The notes under the pieces were generated by a model. The model was given only the letters and a program-made list of their open reading frames with translations. It was not told where the DNA came from and searched no databases. 64,000 bases of DNA from a virus: positions 62,001 through 126,000 of the IMG/VR virus record IMGVR_UViG_3300049846_000568; one strand, given 5' to 3'. This document shows, piece after piece, positions 44,401-53,092 of the stretch (the first letter of the stretch is position 1; each line of letters begins with the position of its first letter). Position numbers and translations under genes: made by a program.

Positions 44401-45289
44401 TATCTGTTCTGCCTAAGAATATCTCCATCTGAAGGAGGTCGTCCTCCATCGCCTTTTGCATGTTTGCGATGACGCGAGGATTAAGAACACTCTTACCTTC
44501 AACCATCCTCTCTGCGACTTCTCTGGTAATGCCGTCCATTGACTGGCCAGTCATCATGCCATACATTTCTGCGTAGTTTGTAAAGACTAGGGCCTTAATC
44601 TTATCGCTATTGTCCATAGCAAATTCATCAAGATTGCTGATGACTTTCTTTCTCTTTTGGAGCTTTACAAAAGCCCGATCCTTAGCCATTTGTGCGGCCC
44701 TTACCGCTTCAGCTGGGGTTTTAGCTCCAGCTTCAGCCCTTGCTTCTATGGCATTGACACCGGAAGTCAAATCAAACAAACCCAAACGACGAGCTTCTGC
44801 CTCAATATCTTCGCTGAAAAGCTGCTCTCTTTTTCCTGTAGCCAGGTTAATCTTGTATACCTGGGTAAGTACGGTTGTTTCTTTATCGCCAGTAAGAATA
44901 CCGATTTGCTTTCCACCATTAGCGATGAGTTTTGCCAATGCATCTATATCAATTTTGCTGGAGTCAAGCGAAGTCCTCACAACTTCAATACGATGACCCT
45001 TATAGGAGCCACTGGCAAAGCCGCGAGCTATGCTCTGTTCGCGTGTATACTTCCAGAAACTAGATCCAGGAAGAGACTCAACAAAATCAGATGTAATAAC
45101 ATGCTGAGTTTTTACACCCAGCTTACTACGAGCAGTTTCTAATTCGTACATGTCCGTATAAAATGTCCCCATAAATTCGACACCCCAACGGCCGCCACGA
45201 CGCTCCACCTTATATCCACCCTGAGATTGCGCTTCCTTAAGTAAGGCGGCGTGAACCGGGTTTGCTCTGATTTCATCGAAAGTTGCCAT
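41468..45289 (-). CDS. Large helical virion protein of unknown function, tape-measure neighbour
   Basis: A 1273-residue protein, mostly helical with long charged stretches (~190-330, ~900-1050), one hydrophobic segment near residues 1170-1190 (GSIAAAGLIGASLLY), and a disordered Pro/Gly-rich tail. I do not recognise a catalytic family. A compact region near residues 590-645 (NALDWANGLAATHGG, then ADLDD, then RDGDNLV and KRSPLGVGELSL) is the most conserved-looking part. Its clustered Asp residues followed by an R-S-P...G-E segment recall, weakly, metal-binding loops of large phage enzymes. The start overlaps the tape-measure stop as TAATG. Candidates are an ejected internal protein or a tail-tip component. 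I have low certainty about function. Confidence 0.7.
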   Translation of the reverse strand: MATFDEIRANPVHAALLKEAQSQGGYKVERRGGRWGVEFMGTFYTDMYELETARSKLGVKTQHVITSDFVESLPGSSFWKYTREQSIARGFASGSYKGHRIEVVRTSLDSSKIDIDALAKLIANGGKQIGILTGDKETTVLTQVYKINLATGKREQLFSEDIEAEARRLGLFDLTSGVNAIEARAEAGAKTPAEAVRAAQMAKDRAFVKLQKRKKVISNLDEFAMDNSDKIKALVFTNYAEMYGMMTGQSMDGITREVAERMVEGKSVLNPRVIANMQKAMEDDLLQMEIFLGRTDITEAARRQTERDLRKLDEAIGRLKSLRKNGGVLEGFRMGGFDWEWAQRAGLDEETFEMIRNGIIKGDVHVIGEKQWKATASHMAGILGNTVDEVLGADIIAPAASFAKEASIRGVSFHITHMKAGVPIDQQLLAVAGDEVFDAAHGFGAFTQYNLEAFKGSMKTLLETGELPKAYKAHMRRILDVDSNDPTMIRSIIGSESIPELRKQQERARRILTSLEMGINPANDEAMLRDVAGGMIDFLRKSTVGSKADDLFGLIPYSIQGHATTDFFTRLIGGRGVAKGSFGISQEYGTIYNALDWANGLAATHGGADLDDLMASLLYRDGDNLVSLTKRSPLGVGELSLSTLDDKSYWDVADLLTSGDEIVAQNQGLRAALEAATFVGDDGRPVLGFAKASRTSALNLSVIGSILREHAPEMTPALKQRLQTIARLGDHPAQVPFAIQVLNSETYSDVLQRARALMPYLPEPQDIDVTEILAKYPNLSEEMQASIAYTARQGGHTLERYSLVREMSDQMAILLENLGAPVPKGILTPFEMEPIIDLIAQGQAKGYEALLPKDVELATQALERGMVRAALIVRQTMGINILDPGRLTGDGRNSASIANMERHLKAMQGEFSLAGVGGIDELLMSPEDPRSINAQSKLAQERMLFEAQKYVDEAAAGMEKSDPFRRTFFDDQAIEDADMMKQAFDDAMAMANAERTGILPNHMQKELFGKTVVDVEDDLFKRSFARDEMRRAFVSTFEDGKMTRRALHAMGAFMQRYGDEFAASDLGNTAAYWKARAYFELRTPSPSGKRSSLRRLAGQKITSDDILGDISPGFVTEGMQSRGARAAAYDVAKDVAAGIRGRGPQGRTISDLVTKMWDVPSFRKGSIAAAGLIGASLLYRKTKDRSVDDFQGPPLLPGGSFYEDMPSPDMPQQDPHSVVNNGGGVIYKVNARGGFSSDRFRAAAETITGTRASGSVYSALPRKRQDPREAFGR

Positions 45290-48200
45290 TAGTAAACACC
45301 TGCATTAACTTCTAGACGCGTTCCAGGGTAGGGCGTCCTAATCATTTGCACATCACCATGAATGCCATTTCCATGCATTAGGTCTCTCAATCTACTTTTT
45401 ACATCCCCGCCTCTCGAAACGGCGTTGAAGGATGGGTAGGCGGGATTAACTAGGTTCGCTTCACGTACCTGCTGTGGATAGTACCCCATTTGGGACATAT
45501 CCAACCCCATACTCTGGCCCATCTTCACCTTAACCTGATCCATGTTTGTGTTCGGGTGCCACAGCGATGAACCAGGACCTGGTAGTTCGTGGTGTTCGAA
45601 GTACTCATCTAGATCGGGCCTTGCCTCAACTTGACGACCCCACACAGCTTCAAGTGCCCGACGCTCCAGCCTTCCTGCCGTAGAAAGGATCCTGTCCCTC
45701 TCCTGCTCTGGAGCTTGCGCCATTGCCATAAAATGCTCTCTCTTGCGCTTTGGAATGGCCTGGGCTATCTGGTCCACTGGAGCATTGTAGACGTCTACCC
45801 CATATAGGGTGCTTGAAGCGCGGCGCTTATATTCTGACGCTGCCTGCATGTCACCCATAGTAGAAGCCATATTGGCGAGGTGTGTGTTCTTTACGTAGCT
45901 CAATATGTCGGTATACTCCTCAAGAGCTACTTCCTTGCGCCTGAACTCCGGCATGTACCGGCGACCAGTTACGGCTTCCTGAATCTTGCCAATCATACTG
46001 GAGGCAAAACCTAAGCCTGCGCCAGCAACGGCGCCAATAACCTTGCCTTGAGCCGTCTTACCAAACAGGGTACCGGTACCACCAAGGACAAGGGCTGCCT
46101 GGAACGGGTCACGCTGAGTGGACTTATAGAGCATCGGCTCAAAGAAGTCCCTAATCGGATTTTGCCACTGGGGGAAAGTGGCACCATAGACGTTGAAGCG
46201 CTCCCAATCCTCTACCGCGGTTCTATTTGGCATGAACTTGGTATTAAACGGGGTGTCGAAGTGTTGAAATGCCTCCCAACCTCGCTCAATAGCCTGAACC
46301 GTATTGGTTGGAATGGTGTACTTATGTTGGTAGGGCGTGAACTCGTGTTCTTGTGCCTTTGCTGCAACCTGGTCACGAGTAAGCTGAACCTGCTCTGCGG
46401 CCGATCCCTCAAGATTCCCAACGACCCTATCGATGCGCCTATACTCTTGAGACCATGGAGCTACATCGCCCAAGATCTTGTGGATATCAGCTATACCATA
46501 CTTGCCGTATCGGTCAGAATGAAGTTGATGTAGTCTTTCGTAACCAGTACCAGGAAGACGCATTTCGCCTTCAGAGATCTTAGTGTAAGGATCGCCGGTG
46601 CTGAAGTCTAGGTAATATCCAGAGTTGCTGTTTGGTAGCCAGGGATACTGCTGACCCATCTGGTTGCGAATCGGGTTAATGAACTCTGTACCGCTTCTCT
46701 CACGAGGAATGAATCGGCGGATGATTTCAGAGAACTCGATGTTGGCGAAGTTACCTTCAAGAGGGCTAGGCACGTCGCCAAGACCGCCAAGACCAAGGCT
46801 CCAGAATCCGCGAGTAGACCCGTAAGCCCTGCCAGCGGAGTCGAGAACTGGGCGGGCGGTTGTGAGATCCTGATTACCAAAGCCCAAGGACTCTCGAACA
46901 GCACCGAACGCGAAGCCGTAGATACCGGCCATTTCCTGCAGCTCATAACCCAGCTGACGTGACTGATATCCAAGGTTTCTCGTTGATGTTGGAGGTGCGC
47001 CGCCGATAACTCTTGGCGACATTGCCCCAGGGGCCTGCACTGGGCCATAGGCACCAGAGTATGCTGCTGCTGAATATCCCGCGTTTGTGCTGCTAATAGA
47101 GCCGAAGCTAATGTTACGGCCTGTTGCCATAGGTGTTCGACCTGCGGCTGACATACCTGCGTTAGCGCGCGAAATGGCCATCCCCGCACCAGCAGCACTC
47201 ACGGATCCAGACGCTGGCAGGAAGATTCCGCTCTTACCACTAGTGGCGCCTACCGTAGTCATACCGCCAGCGGCTCCACCGATAACAGACATAGCCCCTG
47301 GACTACCAGGAGGAGCAAAGTATGCGCCCTGTTCACCTGTTGGCAGGTATTGCGAGAGCCCACCTTCAAGCTCCTGCTTGTGCATCTTGATTTGAGGTTT
47401 TAGAACGCGACCTACTGTGGCGTTCAATGCGGAGCGGAGTGGACCCCAAGGACCGGTGAAGTATTCGCCCGATGCCGGATATGGCCTATCGGCATAGTGC
47501 TCACGCTCAAACCTATATGGGTCTAGAGGCCTTAATGGTGAGAAGTCATAACCAAATGCTAGACGCTCAAGAGGTGAACCATATGCCTGGTCTGTATAAG
47601 CATAACCAGACTTTAGTCGGCGGTACCAACTAGGCCTGAAATACTCAATGCGGCCACCCTTCCAAGGTGTGTTACCAAGTGGCCACCAACGGCCAGACCT
47701 AATTGGTACTTCACCCTTGAAGATTTCATCGCGTTTCTGCTCAAACGTCTGACCACCAGGCATAACTCCGGCCAAAGCAGCCTGACCATATGCGACGCCA
47801 GTTGCTAGGCCACCAAGGAAGTAGGGGGAGTAAACTCTGTTCCCCTCTGCGTCCTTGGGGTTCGCAAAGCCACCGACAGTTCTGTCAAGCGCTACTGCTG
47901 TAGTACCGGCTGCGACCAGCGGTAGAATACGCTGACCAACAAGACCACGCGCATACATGTCCATTGGACTCTTGTACTTTGTTGGGTCCAGCGACATGCC
48001 GACAAAGCCAAAGCCCTTATTGAGACGATCTACAAGGTGGCCACTAAGAATTGAGGAGCCAGAGAAAGCCTGTCTATTACTCCAGGTGTTCATGCCCAGA
48101 ACGCTAGCCACTGCCCCCTTTGGGTTACGAGCATACGCGGTGGCAAATGTCGGGACTAGCGCAATGTTGCCACTAAATGGATCGTATTCCTGACCATGAT

Positions 48201-51200
48201 ATTCATATGGGGCCGTTCCGAAGTGACGCTTAAGAAATGGCATTACCTTGCCAAATCGACCCTGCCAACCCGAACCGGACATCGCCTCATACTTACCAGT
48301 AGCAACATCCCCAATGAGGTCGTGGCTAAGTGCTCCACCCACATTAACAAAGTGTTGCATGGCAGCTTGAGTATTCTGAAGTGTACTGAACTTCGGGTTA
48401 TAGCCGATGAAGTTCGAGTAATCTAACTGAGTACCAAGAAGAGCTGCACGAGCCTCAATATACTGAACTCGCGAGATCATACCGCGACGTTTCATAGATT
48501 CTAGCTGCTGGCTCATATCGCCAATAGCGCGCTCGAATCCGCCTCTTTCATTATTGCCCAGAATACCCTTCATCGTGATTAGGTACTTCTGGAAGTCAGC
48601 GCGGAACTGATCCTCTCGTGTACTAATTGTTCCAGAAATACCAGGAACTGAAGTATCCCAGTAAGTCGAGCCCGGTTCGTTCTTAATGTGTCGATATACT
48701 AGGAGCTTCTGTGCGCGTCGTACAGATGTCTGCACCTCGCTAGACATAATAGAGGCGTCATCGAGGTGCTGCTCTGCTGTCAGCCTGGCAAACTCAATAA
48801 GCTGCGCTTGTGACTTGATATCGGCCAGATTATGAACTCCGGGAGCAATAATGCCGCCAGGAACACCTTTCCTTAAGTTGACGTTGAAGACTCCGCCATC
48901 TCCATCTTTTGTTCTGAATGGGGCTTCATTCTCCAGCTTACGTGGAATACCTCTAGCTCGAAATAGATCTGGGAACCTGTCAAATGCATTTGCCACTGCC
49001 TGCTGGTCAAACGCGACACGGCCAGCACTTCCCGTGGGCTGAGCAAGATCGTAGACAACACCCCTCTTAACGTCTAAGCGTAGACGCTTTCCCTTAGCCT
49101 CAATGGTCTCCCCAGAAAGGAGCCTGGAGAAGACGATTGGGTTATTGATATCCGTGTGACGATTACGGAAACGACCAAACCAACCAAAGACAGAGTCTGG
49201 CTGGTGATCAGAAATGTTAAACGCAGACTTAAACCTCTCCCATCTTGTAGGCTGACGAGGGTTTCCATTTGCGTCTACTAATGGCGCAGAAATACGACCT
49301 AGATCACCCGCGGCAATCTTGACCTGATGAGCTTCAATTGTGTTGGCTACAGTAGAGATTGGACGGTACTTACCAGGAAGCACATGTTCCCTAAGCAGGC
49401 CATCCTGACCCCACTTGAATGATGCTACGTTGCCCTTACTGCCACGAGCGGTGGCGCGAGTCCACATCAAGAAGTCTGGGTTGTCTGCGCCCTGCAAGAA
49501 TGGCTGGTTGACGTTACCCGAGACGTACTGAATCATCGAGCGTTCACGCATATTGCGGAAGCCAGAATAACCAAGTGTCTTCAGTGGCATGAGGTGGATA
49601 AGGGGGATCTGGAACTCGTCTGCCAGCTTATCGTTGAACTTGCGGATTCCCCTTCGAACAGAGTTGAAATCTAGCAGCTCACCATTGACGCTCTGATAGA
49701 GGCCGCCAACATTGTAGCGACCCATCGAGGATACGGGGTCTCGTGCGCCCATCGTCTTGATAAGGCCACGAATCTCGTTTTCTCTCTTATCGGTTGTACG
49801 GAAATAGCCTTTATCTAGGGCCTCCTCCACGCCAACTGCCCTGTAACCAAGGAAGTTGTAACCGCCCTTATTCCAGGGTTTGCTAATTGCCTTCTTGGTA
49901 ACAAGCTGGGCACGGAGTGCACCGAAGTTCCTGGGGTCTAGACCTATGCGCTTTAGGTGATCTTCCACCATAGCGTCGGAAACAACATCGCCAACATCAT
50001 TACGCATGCGCAGACCGGTAAGCTCTGCGGTCTTACGTGTTAGGAATTTCTGACGCTCTGTAGAGAGGCCACCACTAAACATCTGATAGGGGAGTTTGCC
50101 CTTGCCGAGAATTGATTCACCCATACGGGGAACCGTCTCGTTATAGAATAGGTTCCACTCACCAACGATTCTGTCGTCAATACCTTTTCTTAAAGCGCGA
50201 TCTTTGAAGAGGTGATCCACCCTTTCAATCGCATCCGGCATGTGCTTGATGAAGTTTTGGGGATCTTTAAGCTTGAGTTGGCCAGCGAGATATGCATAGA
50301 TCTCCTGGTCACTATTCATCTGTAGTGACTTACCACCCACCTTAAATCGGCTTGTGATGTGTGTGCCGGTTATTGGAGCGTTAACTCCTACTACCTGATG
50401 GAATCTAGCGATAGCTTCTTCGTCTAGGCCAGCTTTACTTAGCTCCTGCCTCAACCTAGCGTTGTAGATGTCGTGAACTCTGTTTTGGTAGAATTCACCA
50501 TTCTTCCAGGCAGGGTTTACCCTGCCATTTCGTAGAACTGGCTGACCGCCACTTAACCTGTCTAGCGAGCCAAGCAGTTCTTCAATTGGTGAGCCCCCGC
50601 CATACAGCGCTTCGTTAAGCGCTTTCTTTTCATCGGGGCTGGCATCACGGATGAATGCAGACCTACCCTTTGCGAGCATTGAGGAAAGAGCTTTTTGCTG
50701 AGCCTCAATACTTGTGCTCGCCTCCCTCGCGGCCTGTATACCAGAATACATACCCTTGAAGGGACCGGGCAGGGCGTCAAATGGTGATGTCGGCATCTTC
50801 GTCAGAGCACCGCCTAGGTTAAAGAAGATGCGAGCCTTCTCACCCCAAATCCGCGCCTTACTCATACCCTTGAACTGGGCCTTATCGATGGCCTCTCTTG
50901 TACCGTGTCGATACCAGTTTAGGAAGTCTACAACGCCGACCTGATTATCGTTGGCCACCTTAACGGCGGTGGCAAAAGCGCCAGTAGAACGACGCGAGAA
51001 GTTAATAGCACTGTTAGCCACTGTACCAAGATCGTGACCAACTTCCTGCAGCAGGTCGCGTACGCCGGTCACCTGCTGATAGGCTATTCGTTGCGACTTA
51101 GTCAACCTAGCAAGGTCGTCGCCATAGCTCAAGACTTGACGAAGACCCTGCGATGCCGCAGCCTGGCCCACGTCAAACGGGCTAAACATGAAGGCTGCGT

Positions 51201-51918
51201 TCTTGACGCTCTGGGTTACGAAGTCGGAAACAACGTCAACGGGGTTAAACCAATTAACCTTTTGGTCTTCTGATGGCTGACCGTTGAACAGTCGATCTGT
51301 GACGCCGCGCTGTGCTACATATGCCGCTGGTAGCTCGTAGGGGAGGCGGCGAGCTGACATGACAGCCTTCTGTCGCAGCTCATCTTTTAGGGTCCAGTCC
51401 GCAACACTGTCAATACCCTTTTTACCGTACCGGGCGGCTGCCTTCTTTTCTTCGTAGGTCTGATACCAGCCCTTAACGGTGATGAGTTCATCGTTTGGTG
51501 CACGACCATCTGAAAGGACCTGCTTACCATAACGAATATTGCCCTGTGGGTCTTCCCAGAAGAGCTTGCCGGCATTCTCGGGGGAATATGCTTCTGCGTT
51601 TCGTACGACACCCTGGAAGTCGTCAAGCAGATCGCGTAGCTGTCTCGCGTCCTTGATAAGGGCTGGAGCTACACCCTCCTCTTGCATCTTGACGAAGAGT
51701 TTAACGCCACCCTTACGTACTGTCTGGCTTGCTACCGCAGTAGCTGCAAGGGTTGCGCCCGTAACAGCAAAAAAGCGTAGAACAGGATGGTCCTTAAGTG
51801 CGTTGGAGATAACACCACCACTTGGGTTAGCTCCTTGCTGGACATCCTTGTCTACGCCTAGATTGCGACTGTTGACCCCAAAGCCTAAGTTATATGCTGG
51901 ACCCTTATCTTGGATCAT
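45289..51918 (-). CDS. Tape measure protein
   Basis: A 2209-residue protein placed directly after two tail-assembly chaperones, the classical position of the tape measure protein that sets tail length and is ejected ahead of DNA. It has long helical regions, hydrophobic segments (for example residues ~52-68 RFFAVTGATLAATAVAS, ~1330-1420 and ~1995-2015) and an Ala/Gly/Ser-rich middle (~1560-1680). A Trp/Tyr/Pro-rich block (SGRWWPLGNTPWKGG, near 1405) is a feature I associate with large phage tape or internal proteins. No lytic domain was seen inside. If the full length were a helical ruler at about 0.15 nm per residue, the tail would be near 330 nm; this is an inference, and non-helical parts would shorten it. 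It is coupled to the next gene by TAATG. Confidence 0.8.
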   Translation of the reverse strand: MIQDKGPAYNLGFGVNSRNLGVDKDVQQGANPSGGVISNALKDHPVLRFFAVTGATLAATAVASQTVRKGGVKLFVKMQEEGVAPALIKDARQLRDLLDDFQGVVRNAEAYSPENAGKLFWEDPQGNIRYGKQVLSDGRAPNDELITVKGWYQTYEEKKAAARYGKKGIDSVADWTLKDELRQKAVMSARRLPYELPAAYVAQRGVTDRLFNGQPSEDQKVNWFNPVDVVSDFVTQSVKNAAFMFSPFDVGQAAASQGLRQVLSYGDDLARLTKSQRIAYQQVTGVRDLLQEVGHDLGTVANSAINFSRRSTGAFATAVKVANDNQVGVVDFLNWYRHGTREAIDKAQFKGMSKARIWGEKARIFFNLGGALTKMPTSPFDALPGPFKGMYSGIQAAREASTSIEAQQKALSSMLAKGRSAFIRDASPDEKKALNEALYGGGSPIEELLGSLDRLSGGQPVLRNGRVNPAWKNGEFYQNRVHDIYNARLRQELSKAGLDEEAIARFHQVVGVNAPITGTHITSRFKVGGKSLQMNSDQEIYAYLAGQLKLKDPQNFIKHMPDAIERVDHLFKDRALRKGIDDRIVGEWNLFYNETVPRMGESILGKGKLPYQMFSGGLSTERQKFLTRKTAELTGLRMRNDVGDVVSDAMVEDHLKRIGLDPRNFGALRAQLVTKKAISKPWNKGGYNFLGYRAVGVEEALDKGYFRTTDKRENEIRGLIKTMGARDPVSSMGRYNVGGLYQSVNGELLDFNSVRRGIRKFNDKLADEFQIPLIHLMPLKTLGYSGFRNMRERSMIQYVSGNVNQPFLQGADNPDFLMWTRATARGSKGNVASFKWGQDGLLREHVLPGKYRPISTVANTIEAHQVKIAAGDLGRISAPLVDANGNPRQPTRWERFKSAFNISDHQPDSVFGWFGRFRNRHTDINNPIVFSRLLSGETIEAKGKRLRLDVKRGVVYDLAQPTGSAGRVAFDQQAVANAFDRFPDLFRARGIPRKLENEAPFRTKDGDGGVFNVNLRKGVPGGIIAPGVHNLADIKSQAQLIEFARLTAEQHLDDASIMSSEVQTSVRRAQKLLVYRHIKNEPGSTYWDTSVPGISGTISTREDQFRADFQKYLITMKGILGNNERGGFERAIGDMSQQLESMKRRGMISRVQYIEARAALLGTQLDYSNFIGYNPKFSTLQNTQAAMQHFVNVGGALSHDLIGDVATGKYEAMSGSGWQGRFGKVMPFLKRHFGTAPYEYHGQEYDPFSGNIALVPTFATAYARNPKGAVASVLGMNTWSNRQAFSGSSILSGHLVDRLNKGFGFVGMSLDPTKYKSPMDMYARGLVGQRILPLVAAGTTAVALDRTVGGFANPKDAEGNRVYSPYFLGGLATGVAYGQAALAGVMPGGQTFEQKRDEIFKGEVPIRSGRWWPLGNTPWKGGRIEYFRPSWYRRLKSGYAYTDQAYGSPLERLAFGYDFSPLRPLDPYRFEREHYADRPYPASGEYFTGPWGPLRSALNATVGRVLKPQIKMHKQELEGGLSQYLPTGEQGAYFAPPGSPGAMSVIGGAAGGMTTVGATSGKSGIFLPASGSVSAAGAGMAISRANAGMSAAGRTPMATGRNISFGSISSTNAGYSAAAYSGAYGPVQAPGAMSPRVIGGAPPTSTRNLGYQSRQLGYELQEMAGIYGFAFGAVRESLGFGNQDLTTARPVLDSAGRAYGSTRGFWSLGLGGLGDVPSPLEGNFANIEFSEIIRRFIPRERSGTEFINPIRNQMGQQYPWLPNSNSGYYLDFSTGDPYTKISEGEMRLPGTGYERLHQLHSDRYGKYGIADIHKILGDVAPWSQEYRRIDRVVGNLEGSAAEQVQLTRDQVAAKAQEHEFTPYQHKYTIPTNTVQAIERGWEAFQHFDTPFNTKFMPNRTAVEDWERFNVYGATFPQWQNPIRDFFEPMLYKSTQRDPFQAALVLGGTGTLFGKTAQGKVIGAVAGAGLGFASSMIGKIQEAVTGRRYMPEFRRKEVALEEYTDILSYVKNTHLANMASTMGDMQAASEYKRRASSTLYGVDVYNAPVDQIAQAIPKRKREHFMAMAQAPEQERDRILSTAGRLERRALEAVWGRQVEARPDLDEYFEHHELPGPGSSLWHPNTNMDQVKVKMGQSMGLDMSQMGYYPQQVREANLVNPAYPSFNAVSRGGDVKSRLRDLMHGNGIHGDVQMIRTPYPGTRLEVNAGVY

Positions 51919-51936
51919 TCAGTCTCCTACTTACCC

Positions 51937-52590
51937 CTACAGACCTCCAAGTGCCTGATGGAGTTTAGCGGCAATTGGATCGTCAACTCTTGCTGCGCCG
52001 AACGAGCTAGATGCATCGGGATCTGCCTGCTTGCGCCTCATCTTCTCGAACTCCGCTTCCTGGATCTGCCTATCCTTTTCTGACATCTCTTCTGGATCGA
52101 TGATCTCAAGCTGAAGTTCGATGTTTGGATCATAGATACTCTTCTTGATCTGGATAATCTGTTCTGCGATGGCGACCTTCTCTGCGAGTTGCGAGAAAGT
52201 CATATCATCCAAATCCTGTACCGTAAGACAAAGTTCTGCGTGGCATGCGAGAACTACAGACTTCATAACATTGACCACGTCTTGTGCGTGATCCCTCTTT
52301 TCTTCAAAAATTGCTTTAGCCTTCTTTGGATTAGTAAAGGAGGAAACATCCAAAATCTCGTTGGCTAGAGCCGTAATTGTACCGGGACGCAGCTTGGGAT
52401 TGTCGGGCCACACAACGGCGCAGCTAACAGCATATTCCTCAGCCTCTGCTGAAGACATGCCAGACACTAAGAGTTTGTTGTATTCGCCCAGTGTTAGTGG
52501 GCGAAACACATACTCCTGCGTGCCAAAGGAGGCGGAATAGATTTCTCCATATGCCTCCTTTAACCGGGAGACAATCTCCTTAGTAGGCAT
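51937..52590 (-). CDS. Tail assembly chaperone 2
   Basis: A 217-residue protein whose first ~110 residues are similar to the gene just before it: LKEAYGEIYSASFGTQEYVFRPLTLGEYN aligns with WKEEYGDIYVTSITVDKHVIWRPLTRPEYN, followed by helices around C-x-V-V-W-P / C-M-L-F-P and a helix that scans for residue pairs. The C-terminal half is charged and helical. This layout fits the chaperones that coat the tape measure before tube assembly, and it lies 18 bases before the tape measure gene. Its ATG directly follows the previous stop codon (TAA-ATG). Many phages make the second chaperone by a programmed frameshift; here both are separate genes. Confidence 0.75.
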   Translation of the reverse strand: MPTKEIVSRLKEAYGEIYSASFGTQEYVFRPLTLGEYNKLLVSGMSSAEAEEYAVSCAVVWPDNPKLRPGTITALANEILDVSSFTNPKKAKAIFEEKRDHAQDVVNVMKSVVLACHAELCLTVQDLDDMTFSQLAEKVAIAEQIIQIKKSIYDPNIELQLEIIDPEEMSEKDRQIQEAEFEKMRRKQADPDASSSFGAARVDDPIAAKLHQALGGL

Positions 52591-53082
52591 TTACAGCTGT
52601 CGTACTTCCAGAGCCGTGAAACCGGAGGCCTCCATCACCTGCTGAGCGATTAGTGAGGGGGTACCAGCTAGGCCTGACTTCTTCTCCTTGCGATCATACT
52701 TGGGGAAGAGCATGCACAGCTCTGCAATTGCTTCCTCGTTGTACAGATTCGCACGGGCTGGACTTAGCTGACCGGAATCTACAAGATCCTCCATACGCTC
52801 AATGTGAGCGTTGTACTCGGGTCGAGTAAGCGGTCGCCAAATCACGTGCTTGTCAACAGTAATAGAGGTTACGTAGATATCGCCGTACTCTTCTTTCCAG
52901 TCGGTTACGTCGCCAGCGGTTGGCCCGCCAGGCCAAAGCTCCTCGTCTGGGTCAAGAGATTCAACGGAAACGATATCTTCCTCGTCCTCTAGTTCATCTT
53001 CTACTGGAACCTCGGGCTCCTCGTCCTTAACTGGCTCCTCTTCTTCGGGAACCTCGTCAAGCTTAATCTTCACATTAGCCAT
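52591..53082 (-). CDS. Tail assembly chaperone 1 with acidic N-terminal extension
   Basis: A 163-residue protein. Residues ~1-45 are an acidic, disordered extension (EEEEPVKDEEPEVPVEDELEDEED). Residues ~55-163 match the N-terminal domain of the following chaperone (EYGDIYVTS ... WRPLTRPEYNAH). It lacks the charged C-terminal half found in the second copy. The gene follows the third tube-like gene by ten bases and abuts the second chaperone (stop TAA immediately followed by ATG). I found no slippery heptamer at the junction. The role, inferred from position and paralogy, is to hold the tape measure soluble and recruit tube subunits. Confidence 0.7.
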   Translation of the reverse strand: MANVKIKLDEVPEEEEPVKDEEPEVPVEDELEDEEDIVSVESLDPDEELWPGGPTAGDVTDWKEEYGDIYVTSITVDKHVIWRPLTRPEYNAHIERMEDLVDSGQLSPARANLYNEEAIAELCMLFPKYDRKEKKSGLAGTPSLIAQQVMEASGFTALEVRQL

Positions 53083-53092
53083 TACTTACCAC

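Noticed and set aside
52560-52620. Programmed frameshift between the two tail chaperones
   Set aside because: The first gene ends in TAA immediately followed by ATG, no slippery heptamer was seen at the junction, and the second product has its own homologous N-terminal domain.
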